This document shows positions 1 through 8,152 of a stretch of DNA of 64,000 nucleotides, piece by piece. The position numbers and the translations under genes were made by a program. Every line of letters starts with the position of its first letter. Position 1 is the first letter of the stretch. The notes beneath the pieces were generated by a model. That model was not told the origin of the DNA, made no database searches, and worked only from the letters and a program-made list of their open reading frames with translations. Origin of the DNA: Flavobacterium branchiicola (lineage in GTDB: Bacteria > Bacteroidota > Bacteroidia > Flavobacteriales > Flavobacteriaceae); assembly GCF_018383905.1 (NCBI RefSeq), contig NZ_JAGYWA010000001.1, forward strand, positions 701,518-765,517, in the 5' to 3' direction.

Positions 1-79
1 CATCAAACAAGCGAATTAAGATTTAAAACTTAATTTTCTTAATCTCTTTATGGTTCAAAAAACATGCGGTTAAAAAAAT

Positions 80-87
80 TATCTTTG
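80..87 (+). promoter_or_regulatory. putative -7 promoter element for rpe
   Basis: TATCTTTG matches the Bacteroidota -7 consensus TAnnTTTG and lies 23 bases before the rpe ATG. No convincing TTTG -33 element is seen at the usual 19-21 base spacing, so this is a tentative call. Confidence 0.4.
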
Positions 88-110
88 TAAAGAAAAACAA
101 CACACTACAA

Positions 111-773
111 ATGAAAAATACACTTATTGCTCCTTCTGTTCTTGCAGCTGATTTTGCTAATTTACAGCGTGATATCGAAATGATTAACAACAGTCAGGCA
201 GACTGGTTTCATATTGATATTATGGATGGAGTTTTTGTTCCGAATATCTCTTTCGGAATGCCCGTTTTGGAAGCGATTTCAAAACATGCCAAAAAATATA
301 TCGATGTGCATTTAATGATTATTGATCCGGATCGATACATTAAAACTTTTGCAGATTTAGGCGCCAATGGTCTAACTGTACATTACGAAGCCTGCACACA
401 TTTACACAGAACTTTACAAGCTATTAAAGCCGAGGGAATGAAAGCCGGAGTTGCCATCAATCCGCATACTAATATTGACTTATTAGAAGATGTTATAAAC
501 GATATCGACTTAGTTTGTATTATGAGTGTTAATCCAGGTTTTGGAGGTCAGTCTTTCATCGAAAATACTTATGCTAAAGTTGCAAAACTAAAAGCTTTGA
601 TTACACGCAAAAATGCTTCAACCTTAATTGAAATTGACGGTGGCGTAACCAGCAAAAATGCTAAGCAATTAGTAGAAGCAGGAGCCGATGTTTTGGTTGC
701 AGGAAGCTTTGTTTTTAAAGCCGAAAACCCTACTCAAACTGTAGCTGAATTAAAAGCTCTTACTAGTTTTTAA
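111..773 (+). CDS. rpe: ribulose-phosphate 3-epimerase
   Basis: This enzyme interconverts ribulose 5-phosphate and xylulose 5-phosphate in the cytosolic pentose phosphate pathway. The 220-residue length is normal for the family. The TIM-barrel motifs are all present: IAPSVLAADF at the N terminus, metal/catalytic residues His34, Asp36, Asp39 and His67, the phosphate-binding VNPGFGGQ loop near residues 140-147, and catalytic Asp176 in EIDGGV. The ATG follows a TAnnTTTG-type promoter and an A-rich leader, as is usual where no Shine-Dalgarno site is used. It stands alone and is followed by a strong hairpin terminator. Confidence 0.97.
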   Translation: MKNTLIAPSVLAADFANLQRDIEMINNSQADWFHIDIMDGVFVPNISFGMPVLEAISKHAKKYIDVHLMIIDPDRYIKTFADLGANGLTVHYEACTHLHRTLQAIKAEGMKAGVAINPHTNIDLLEDVINDIDLVCIMSVNPGFGGQSFIENTYAKVAKLKALITRKNASTLIEIDGGVTSKNAKQLVEAGADVLVAGSFVFKAENPTQTVAELKALTSF

Positions 774-798
774 TTTTTTTTTGCTCTATATAAAATAC

Positions 799-831
799 AA
801 AAAGTCCTAAAATAATTTTTAGGACTTTTTC
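799..831 (+). terminator. intrinsic terminator after rpe
   Basis: A perfect inverted repeat (arms AAAGTCCTAAAA and TTTTAGGACTTT) is followed by a T run. It ends the rpe transcript. Confidence 0.85.
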
Positions 832-958
832 ATTTTATAATACATCTATTTTTATACCGATTGCATATTCAATATAGTCCAATTGCATTGTACTATTTTC
901 ATATTACATCGGCATTATACCAGAAAAAATTAGATTAAACAATAAATATTAAGTGGTA

Positions 959-1990
959 TTATTTAGGCTCAACCCAATAAGGATTTACCTTAAGCTCTTC
1001 AACAATATATTGAATAACTTTTTGCGCCTTTAAACTGTTTCCGAATTTATCTAAAGGAGGAGAAATAACAGCGATTCCAAATTTACCCGGACATACTGCT
1101 AACATTCCTCCACCAACACCACTCTTTGCAGGAAGACCTGAATTAAACAACCAAATACCTGAATTATCATAAAGCCCAGCGGTTGCCATTACTGGTAAAG
1201 TGTACATAACTGTAGCCTGACTTACAACTTTTTTCTTAGTAACCGGATTAACTCCTCCATTTGCAAGTGTGGCGGCCATTGTAGCTAAATCTTTTGTATT
1301 AACATTTAATGCACATTGTTTCGTGTAGATATCCGTAGCCTGAACCGGATCAAAATACATCCTGTCATAAGCCAATAATAAATGCGCAATGGCCTGATTA
1401 CGTAAATTATCTCCTGCCTCACTAATATAAACAGGACGATTTATAGAAAGTTCTCTACCTGCAAAGTCGCTTTGGATTTTCATGATTTCTTTCCATTTTG
1501 CAACAGAATCATTACCTCGCACAAGACTAGTTGCCGCGATCGCACCAGGATTCACAAGAGGATTGATTTTATCCCCTTTATGCATTTCTACCGCAACAAT
1601 AGAATTAAAAGGTAATCCGGTCGCATCTACGCCTATTTTTTCCTGCAAAACAAGAGGCCCTTGTTCTTCAATTACTTTTGCCATGGTAAACACTTTCGAT
1701 ATACTCTGTATAGAAACCATAGAAGTTATATCACCTTTAGTATATACAGTTCCGTCTGTGGTAACGAGCGTAATTCCAAAAAGATTGGGATCAACATTGG
1801 CTAGTTCTTTAATATAGTCAGCATTTTTTCCTTCTTTTAAATCTTTAAATTTATTAAAGGCATTATTAAGAACACTTTCTATATTTTGCTTTGTTAATGT
1901 TGTTTGGGAGTAACTCTGATTTATAATAAAAGTAGTCATCAAAACAACAAAAATCAATTGTTGTTTTATTCTGAGAAAAAGGTAGTCCAT
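959..1990 (-). CDS. glsA: glutaminase A with signal peptide
   Basis: Glutaminase hydrolyses L-glutamine to glutamate and ammonia. The protein belongs to the serine-dependent, beta-lactamase-fold glutaminase family. The nucleophile/general-base pair SxxK is Ser96-Ile-Ser-Lys99, and the family blocks NPGAIAA, NRPVYISE and SGVGGGM are recognisable. At 343 residues it is longer than the roughly 310-residue cytosolic form of E. coli because a hydrophobic N-terminal stretch (about residues 10-28, ending SYSQ) resembles a Sec signal peptide. This suggests a periplasmic enzyme. It is transcribed alone, and its neighbours give no functional hint. The start is the first in-frame ATG and includes the whole signal. 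Confidence 0.93.
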   Translation of the reverse strand: MDYLFLRIKQQLIFVVLMTTFIINQSYSQTTLTKQNIESVLNNAFNKFKDLKEGKNADYIKELANVDPNLFGITLVTTDGTVYTKGDITSMVSIQSISKVFTMAKVIEEQGPLVLQEKIGVDATGLPFNSIVAVEMHKGDKINPLVNPGAIAATSLVRGNDSVAKWKEIMKIQSDFAGRELSINRPVYISEAGDNLRNQAIAHLLLAYDRMYFDPVQATDIYTKQCALNVNTKDLATMAATLANGGVNPVTKKKVVSQATVMYTLPVMATAGLYDNSGIWLFNSGLPAKSGVGGGMLAVCPGKFGIAVISPPLDKFGNSLKAQKVIQYIVEELKVNPYWVEPK

Positions 1991-2109
1991 GATATTTTTT
2001 GTTTAAAATTAGTCTTTTAAACAGGTAAATAAAAATTACGCTTTATTTTTTATAACAATATATTACTTTCAAAACGCTTAAAGCGTCGATAATCAGCGTA
2101 CTATTTAAA

Positions 2110-2892
2110 TTAAAAACTCTTGTCGCTTTCCAGATTTTTTAAATTCGGAAAGAAATCTATTTTGGTCATTTTTTCTAACGTTTCAATAGGAACTACAAAA
2201 TCATAAATAGATTTATCGCTGTCTTCATTTGGAACCAGAAAAGCAATTGCTTTATGTTCTTTTCCAGATTTAGCCACGACGATTTTATAAAAATATTGAG
2301 GGACAGAGACATTTTCTGTTCCTATTTTTTTATCAGAATCTTTCAAAATTCCGCCCGTAACAACATAAATATCATTGTATTTTCCAGCCCAGTAGCGTGT
2401 TTTTTGTTCAATTCTGTTCCAGATTCCACTGTTGAAATCATGTTTTTGTGGTGAAATATTTGAGGTATAAAAGGTGTCGTTATAAGCATCCTCATTAAAC
2501 TCCATATCTCCTGCTGGGCATAAATGTCCTTTATCATATCCGGATTTTTTATAATTCCTCCAATCAGCAGAACCTGTCGTTACTTTTGGATCTTCAATAA
2601 AATACGGACGTTTATAATCTGCATTTTTCAAATATTCCTTTTTTAATTCATAAGCAACCCATTCAGCCTGCTCAAATTTTTCATTATAAGAAAGCGTGTA
2701 ATATTTGTGCTTTACGATTTGCCCCGTTGTTGAAGTTGGCAAATAGGCAACAGTATATAAAGAATCTGAATTATTTTGCACTGTAGCAAAAGAAGTCTGT
2801 TTTTCTTCCTTCACCTCTGTTTTTTCTACATTTTCTTTTTTACAGGAAAACAATACAAAACCCATCAAACCTAAAATAATACAATTCTTCAT
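2110..2892 (-). CDS. DNA/RNA non-specific endonuclease lipoprotein
   Basis: This is a predicted sugar-nonspecific endonuclease of the betabetaalpha-metal (NUC/EndoG) family. The signature DKGHLCPAGD carries the catalytic His at residue 123, and the downstream Asn in FYTSNISPQ is the expected metal ligand. The first residues form a lipoprotein signal with lipobox LFSC (Cys17), so the enzyme should be membrane-anchored on the periplasmic side or at the surface, where it could degrade environmental nucleic acid. The length of 260 residues is normal for bacterial secreted members. It is a single gene between glsA and the Prc-like protease. The substrate is known only by family. Confidence 0.9.
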   Translation of the reverse strand: MKNCIILGLMGFVLFSCKKENVEKTEVKEEKQTSFATVQNNSDSLYTVAYLPTSTTGQIVKHKYYTLSYNEKFEQAEWVAYELKKEYLKNADYKRPYFIEDPKVTTGSADWRNYKKSGYDKGHLCPAGDMEFNEDAYNDTFYTSNISPQKHDFNSGIWNRIEQKTRYWAGKYNDIYVVTGGILKDSDKKIGTENVSVPQYFYKIVVAKSGKEHKAIAFLVPNEDSDKSIYDFVVPIETLEKMTKIDFFPNLKNLESDKSF

Positions 2893-2918
2893 CTATTTTA
2901 TTTTTATTAAACTTACAA

Positions 2919-2957
2919 AAAAACGCTCCATAAATTTTAAATCTATGGAGCGTTTTA
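2919..2957 (-). terminator. intrinsic terminator after the Prc-like protease gene
   Basis: The arms AAACGCTCCATA (2921-2932) and TATGGAGCGTTT (2944-2955) form a 12-bp perfect stem flanked by A and T runs. It lies just downstream of the minus-strand protease gene. Confidence 0.85.
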
Positions 2958-2981
2958 ATAACAAATTAATTCTTTGTCGAA

Positions 2982-5168
2982 TTAAGATTTTACCAATTTA
3001 TCCTTTTTCATTTTAGGAGCAACTGTATTTTTTACATAGCTTTTTGTCTGCAAATCATCTAAAACATTTAATGCTTCTTCTACATAAACATCTTTAGACA
3101 ATGCCTGATGCCAAGCCTCTCTTTTTTCTTTTAAAGTAGCATCATTACTCATTTCAAGCTCTTCGTAAGGCAATGATTTAAAAACCAAATTGTTTTTGTA
3201 ATCAGCAATTGGTTTGTATTTTTTACCTTCATTTTCTACTTGTTCCTGAGTCGCTTTAAAGTTTTTAATATTTAAGCTATAAGTATTTTCTTTGTTTTTA
3301 ACATCGATCCATTTTGCATTATCTTCAATCAATTTAAACTGATCGTTGTTTGCAATTCTGTTTTTACTGTTATTAATTGCCTGAGCAAATTTTTCATTAG
3401 ATGTCCACGTACTATAATCAGCCGGATCAATTTTATCCCATGGCATTGCATTATCAATATCTCGCTCACCCATTTTCAAATATGCATAACGATCTGGCAT
3501 CACCACATCACTATGAACACCTTCTAACTGCGTTGAACCTCCGTTGATTCTATAAAATTTTTGTCCTGTAATTTTCAATGCTCCAAGATCACCATAATTT
3601 GCATTTCTAACAAACTGATTTAAGTCTAATACGGTTTGTACAGTTCCTTTCCCATAAGTTTGTTTACTACCAATGATTACTCCACGTTTGTAATCCTGAA
3701 TTGCAGCGGCCAAAATTTCTGAAGCCGAAGCAGAGAAACTATTAACCATAATTACTAATGGTCCGTCCCACTCTATTTTTTTGTCTTTATCGTATAAAAC
3801 CTCTTTTTTCATTCCGGCAGATTTCACCTGAACGATTGGTCCTTCCTGAATAAATAATCCGGCAATATCAACAACTGTAGACAAAGATCCACCACCATCA
3901 TCACGAACGTCAAGTACGATACCATTGATATCCTCTTTTTTCAGTCTTTCAACTTCAAGAGCAATATCTTTTCCGGCGTCACGGCCATCTTTATTTTCAA
4001 AATCAATATAGAATTTAGGTAAATAAATTACCCCGTATTTCAATCCGTTTCTTTCAACAACGCTTGATTTTGCATACGTTTCTTCAATTTCAACTACATC
4101 TCGGATAATTGAAATAACTTTTATACTTCCGTCAACTTTTTTAACCGTAAGTTTTACTTCTGTTCCTTTGTGACCTTTAATTTTTTTCACAACATCATCA
4201 AGACGCATTCCAACCACATCAACTGGTTCTTCGTTTCCTTGTGCTACTTTCAAAATTAAATCACCTGCCTCAAGTTGTTTCCCTTTCCAAGCTGGTCCGC
4301 CTGAGATTAATTCATCAATTTGAGTAAAATCATTTTTCTTAGTCAATCTTGCACCAATACCTTCCAGTTTACCACTAATATTAACATCAAAACGATCTTT
4401 TTCTTCCGGAGCAAAATAACTTGTGTGCGGATCAAAACGAGTCATGATTGAGTTAACATAAACAGAAAACCAATCTTCTTTATTCAAATCTTTTATCAGA
4501 CTAAAGTTGTCATCTAAAGATTTTAAAGAACTTTCGCGTGTTTCTTTCTCTAATGTTTCAAAAGATTTTTCCTTGTATGCAGGATCTGTTTTCTTTTTAT
4601 CTTCTTCTAATTTTTGTTTTGTAACCAATGAAGAAAGAGTAGACAATTTGATTTGTTTTCTCCATCTTTCGTTGATCTCAACTGCATTTTTAGCATACGG
4701 AAGTTTATCGTAATCAGCATTAAAAGTCTCATCAACTGTATAGTTGAATGGCTGAGCTAAAATCGTTTTATAGCGCTTTTTACTTTCTTCCATACGTTTC
4801 ATCAATCTGGTATAAGTAAGATTAAAAAACGTTAAGTCTTTGTTTAAAAACTGATCATCAAGCTGTAATTCATACTGCTTGAATTCATCAATATCAGACT
4901 GTAGAAAAAATCGCTTGGATGGATCAAGCGCATCTACATAATCTTTAAAAATTCCTTTAGAAAACTCATCATTTATTTCAGCAGGATGATAATGTCCTTT
5001 TTCAATAACAAACGCAAGTAATTCTAAAAGTGTTTTATCTCTGTTTGGATCCGGATCTTGAGACTTATCTGCATTTATCTTAAATGCAAACAAGGTAACT
5101 GACAAGCATAGTACGGCTATAAGTATTTTATAATTTCTTTTCATAAACTTAATAATAGCATTCATCAA
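2982..5168 (-). CDS. carboxy-terminal processing (tail-specific) protease, S41 family
   Basis: A large periplasmic C-terminal-processing protease of the Prc/Tsp type (728 residues). After an N-terminal signal/anchor segment (about residues 14-31) comes the Prc-type N-terminal helical domain, then a PDZ domain at roughly 255-350 and the S41 catalytic core. By analogy with E. coli Prc, the catalytic serine is Ser481 in FSASASE and the general-base lysine is Lys507 in YGKGTVQ. The C-terminal Prc extension is also present. The role is degradation or maturation of envelope proteins through their C termini. An alternative start at Met9 (position 5144) would give a more typical signal peptide. It is monocistronic, with a terminator downstream. 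Confidence 0.93.
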   Translation of the reverse strand: MMNAIIKFMKRNYKILIAVLCLSVTLFAFKINADKSQDPDPNRDKTLLELLAFVIEKGHYHPAEINDEFSKGIFKDYVDALDPSKRFFLQSDIDEFKQYELQLDDQFLNKDLTFFNLTYTRLMKRMEESKKRYKTILAQPFNYTVDETFNADYDKLPYAKNAVEINERWRKQIKLSTLSSLVTKQKLEEDKKKTDPAYKEKSFETLEKETRESSLKSLDDNFSLIKDLNKEDWFSVYVNSIMTRFDPHTSYFAPEEKDRFDVNISGKLEGIGARLTKKNDFTQIDELISGGPAWKGKQLEAGDLILKVAQGNEEPVDVVGMRLDDVVKKIKGHKGTEVKLTVKKVDGSIKVISIIRDVVEIEETYAKSSVVERNGLKYGVIYLPKFYIDFENKDGRDAGKDIALEVERLKKEDINGIVLDVRDDGGGSLSTVVDIAGLFIQEGPIVQVKSAGMKKEVLYDKDKKIEWDGPLVIMVNSFSASASEILAAAIQDYKRGVIIGSKQTYGKGTVQTVLDLNQFVRNANYGDLGALKITGQKFYRINGGSTQLEGVHSDVVMPDRYAYLKMGERDIDNAMPWDKIDPADYSTWTSNEKFAQAINNSKNRIANNDQFKLIEDNAKWIDVKNKENTYSLNIKNFKATQEQVENEGKKYKPIADYKNNLVFKSLPYEELEMSNDATLKEKREAWHQALSKDVYVEEALNVLDDLQTKSYVKNTVAPKMKKDKLVKS

Positions 5169-5324
5169 ATTTTTTAATCTAAGTTACGGTAAAAACTGTG
5201 CCAACAAAGCCAAGCTCACTATAATTTTTTGTTAAAGATATAAAATAGTTTGGCGCTCAAAAGTGTTCTAAGATTTAGTTTACAATTTTTATTTATTTGT
5301 TAGTATTCTACCAAAATCTGTCAC

Positions 5325-5332
5325 TACATTTG
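5325..5332 (+). promoter_or_regulatory. putative -7 promoter element for surE
   Basis: TACATTTG fits TAnnTTTG and lies 46 bases before the surE ATG. The nearest upstream TTTG (5296-5299) is 25 bases away, longer than the usual 19-21, so the -33 box is uncertain. Confidence 0.4.
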
Positions 5333-5378
5333 CCAAAACAAGGCTTAATTTTGACAATAAAAAAACAGAACTGACAAC

Positions 5379-6158
5379 ATGAAAGATGAAAAACCACTAA
5401 TATTAGTAACAAATGACGACGGAATTCTGGCACCGGGAATCAGAGCTTTAATAAGTGTAATGGAGACTATTGGTGAAGTTGTCGTTGTCGCTCCGGACAA
5501 ACCTCAAAGTGCCATGGGGCATGCCATAACCATAAATAACACTTTATTTCTTGATAAAATCTCAAAAGAAGATGACACTATTACCGAATACAGTTGTTCC
5601 GGAACTCCTGTTGATTGTGTAAAACTGGCAGTAAACGAGATTTTAAAACGCAAACCAGACCTTTGTGTTTCAGGAATAAATCATGGTTCAAATTCTTCAA
5701 TTAATGTAATTTATTCAGGAACAATGAGTGCAGCTGTTGAAGCCGGAATAGAAGGAATTCAGGCAATTGGTTTCTCTTTGTTAGATTTTGACTGGAATGC
5801 CGATTTTGAACCTGTAAAATCTTTCGTCAAAAAAATTACTTTAGAAACTCTTGCCAATAAATTACCTGCTGGTGTCGTTCTAAATGTAAATTTTCCGAAA
5901 CTGAAAGAAAACGAAATAAAAGGAATAAAAATTTGTCGTCAGGCGAAAGCTTACTATGCTCAAAAATTTGACAAAAGACAAACTCCTTTCGGGAAAGACT
6001 ATTACTGGCTTACCGGAAAATTCACAAATGAAGACAAAGGCGAAGACACAGACGAATGGGCTTTGGAAAATGGATATATTTCTGTTGTTCCTGTTCAATT
6101 TGATTTAACCGCTCATCATTCAATGCAGCAACTTAATACCTGGAAATTAAATGAATAA
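5379..6158 (+). CDS. surE: 5'/3'-nucleotidase SurE
   Basis: SurE is a metal-dependent nucleoside monophosphate phosphatase linked to stationary-phase survival. The N-terminal LVTNDDGILAPG carries the metal-binding Asp pair, the Asn in SGINHGSN is the second metal ligand, and the YSGTMSAAVEAG motif is intact. The length of 259 residues is typical. It overlaps the next small membrane-protein gene by 8 bases and is followed by lpxB, an arrangement seen in related Bacteroidota. It is divergent from the Prc-like protease, so the 210-base gap holds both promoters. Confidence 0.95.
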   Translation: MKDEKPLILVTNDDGILAPGIRALISVMETIGEVVVVAPDKPQSAMGHAITINNTLFLDKISKEDDTITEYSCSGTPVDCVKLAVNEILKRKPDLCVSGINHGSNSSINVIYSGTMSAAVEAGIEGIQAIGFSLLDFDWNADFEPVKSFVKKITLETLANKLPAGVVLNVNFPKLKENEIKGIKICRQAKAYYAQKFDKRQTPFGKDYYWLTGKFTNEDKGEDTDEWALENGYISVVPVQFDLTAHHSMQQLNTWKLNE

Positions 6159-6423
6159 ATTAGACCTGCTTATTGGTTTTATAATCGGAATTATCACTTC
6201 TCTTATCGGGAGTTATCTTTTTATTAAACTATTTACTTCGTTTGACCTTTCAAATGGAATTCAAACCATAAAACAATATGGGTATCTGGGTAAAGTCATT
6301 ACACTGGGAACTGTTTTGGATTTAATTCTGTTTTTGTTTCTGCTGAAAAGAAACAAAGAAATAATGGCAAGAGGAGTTGTTTTTGCTGTGATCGTTCTCG
6401 CGATTTCGACTTTATTTATTTAA
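6151..6423 (+). CDS. small hypothetical membrane protein
   Basis: I do not recognise a family for this 90-residue protein. It has three hydrophobic stretches, at about residues 5-27, 47-65 and 72-90, joined by short polar loops, which suggests an inner-membrane protein. Its ATG lies inside the end of surE (8-base overlap), so the two are probably translationally coupled. The coupling to surE and the position before lpxB support a real gene, but its function is unknown. Confidence 0.75.
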   Translation: MNKLDLLIGFIIGIITSLIGSYLFIKLFTSFDLSNGIQTIKQYGYLGKVITLGTVLDLILFLFLLKRNKEIMARGVVFAVIVLAISTLFI

Positions 6424-6427
6424 ATCT

Positions 6428-6435
6428 TATCTTTG
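6428..6435 (+). promoter_or_regulatory. putative -7 promoter element for lpxB
   Basis: TATCTTTG matches TAnnTTTG and lies 56 bases before the lpxB ATG in the only gap of this gene string. No clear -33 TTTG is present. Confidence 0.4.
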
Positions 6436-6491
6436 TTCTGCAAAAAAAATATCGTGTTCCATAATTGTAACACACTTTCAAAAAAATCAAT

Positions 6492-7610
6492 ATGAAATAT
6501 TACATCATAGCTGGAGAAGCTTCCGGAGATTTGCATGGTTCTAATTTAATGAAAGCTTTATACGAAGAAGATCCTCAGGCTGAGATTCGATTTTGGGGTG
6601 GTGATTTAATGCAGAAAGCTGGCGGAACGTTGGTAAAACACTATCGTGAATTGGCTTTTATGGGATTTGTTGAAGTTCTTTTCAACTTAAAAACCATTTT
6701 GAATAACATTAAAATTTGCAAAAAAGATATTTCTGAATTCAAACCCGATGTTTTAATTTTTATTGATTATCCCGGCTTCAATATGCGTATTGCGAAGTGG
6801 GCTAAAGAATTAAACTATAAGACTCATTATTATATTTCTCCACAAATTTGGGCCTGGAAAGAAAACAGAATCAATGCTATAAAACATGATGTAGATAAAA
6901 TGTTTGTTATTCTTCCTTTTGAAAAAGGTTTCTACGAAGACAAACATGGTTTTCCTGTAGATTTTGTTGGACACCCTTTAATTGATGCCATTCAGAATCA
7001 GCCTCCTTTTAACGAAGCTGTTTTTAGAGAAGAAAATAAATTGGGAGATAAACCAATTATTGCACTTTTACCTGGAAGCCGTAAACAGGAAATAATAAAA
7101 ATGTTAAGTGTAATGCTTAGCGTTGTTGATGATTTTCAGGATTACGAATTTGTAATCGCAGGTGCGCCAAGTCAGGATTATGAATTCTATCAGCAGTTTA
7201 TAAAAAACCAAAATATCGCATTTGTTTCCAATAAAACCTATGATTTATTGCGTTCTTCAACCGCAGCTTTGGTAACTTCAGGAACTGCAACTTTAGAAAC
7301 GGCACTTTTTAAAGTTCCCGAAGTAGTTTGCTATAAAGGAAGTTCAATTTCATACCAAATTGCAAAACGCATTATTACGCTTAAATACATTTCACTTGTT
7401 AATTTAATTATGGATCAGGAAGTTGTAACGGAACTGATTCAAAATGATTGCAACACAAAACGCATTAAAGAAGAACTTCAAAAATTATTAGAGCCGGCTT
7501 ATCGCGAAAAACTATTGAAGAATTACGATATTCTGGAACAAAAACTGGGCGGAGTTGGCGCCAGCAAAAAGACAGCAAAACTTATTGTAGACGATTTAAA
7601 ACAAGCTTAA
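6492..7610 (+). CDS. lpxB: lipid-A-disaccharide synthase
   Basis: LpxB condenses UDP-2,3-diacylglucosamine with lipid X to form the lipid A disaccharide at the inner-membrane face. The family start IIAGEASGDLHG is present, followed by FWGGDLM, the SPQIWAWKE block and the LLPGSRKQEI nucleotide-sugar-binding loop. The 372-residue length matches the family. It is a GT-B (GT19) glycosyltransferase. It lies 4 bases upstream of an NlpC/P60 lipoprotein gene and downstream of surE. Its presence confirms a Gram-negative envelope. Confidence 0.96.
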   Translation: MKYYIIAGEASGDLHGSNLMKALYEEDPQAEIRFWGGDLMQKAGGTLVKHYRELAFMGFVEVLFNLKTILNNIKICKKDISEFKPDVLIFIDYPGFNMRIAKWAKELNYKTHYYISPQIWAWKENRINAIKHDVDKMFVILPFEKGFYEDKHGFPVDFVGHPLIDAIQNQPPFNEAVFREENKLGDKPIIALLPGSRKQEIIKMLSVMLSVVDDFQDYEFVIAGAPSQDYEFYQQFIKNQNIAFVSNKTYDLLRSSTAALVTSGTATLETALFKVPEVVCYKGSSISYQIAKRIITLKYISLVNLIMDQEVVTELIQNDCNTKRIKEELQKLLEPAYREKLLKNYDILEQKLGGVGASKKTAKLIVDDLKQA

Positions 7611-7614
7611 TTTT

Positions 7615-8106
7615 TTGATTTTGAAAAGAATAATCGCTTTACTGTTTTTTATCCTCTTTTTTGCTTCTTGCAAGTCGACTTCGGCTGTAACAAACAAGAA
7701 GGAATCTAAACGGGAAAACAAATATGTTGTCAATCATTTAATTGAAACAGCAACCGATAATATCGGTGTTCGTTATAAAGCTGGCGGTACAACAAAAAGC
7801 GGTTACGATTGTTCAGGATTAGTCTATACCACTTTTGAATCAGAAAATATAAAATTACCCCGAAGTTCATTTGAACAAGCGAAAATTGGAGTTGTAATTC
7901 CGACGAAGGACGCTCAAAAAGGAGATTTGATATTTTTTAAAACCAACAAAAGCAAGCAAATTAATCATGTCGGACTTATTACAGAAGTAAGTTCAAATGA
8001 AATCAAATTTGTGCATTCATCTACTTCAAAAGGTGTCATTATCTCCTCTACCAAAGAACCTTATTATCAAAACTCATTTGCGCAGATTAACAGAATTATC
8101 GAATAA
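7615..8106 (+). CDS. NlpC/P60 family lipoprotein hydrolase
   Basis: This is a predicted cell-wall hydrolase that cleaves the peptide stem of peptidoglycan, most likely acting in the periplasm as an outer-membrane lipoprotein. After a lipobox (LFFASC) the NlpC/P60 domain covers about residues 40-163. The catalytic Cys is in GYDCSGLVY, the His in NHVGLITE, and the third polar residue is the His of FVHSS. No ATG is available at a sensible position: translation probably begins at TTG 7615 or TTG 7621, only a few bases after the lpxB stop, which suggests coupling to lpxB. The length is normal for the family. Confidence 0.9.
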   Translation: MILKRIIALLFFILFFASCKSTSAVTNKKESKRENKYVVNHLIETATDNIGVRYKAGGTTKSGYDCSGLVYTTFESENIKLPRSSFEQAKIGVVIPTKDAQKGDLIFFKTNKSKQINHVGLITEVSSNEIKFVHSSTSKGVIISSTKEPYYQNSFAQINRIIE

Positions 8107-8152
8107 ACATTTTTGATTCTTTTTTCTTACAAAATTTTAATACTTTTAGAAC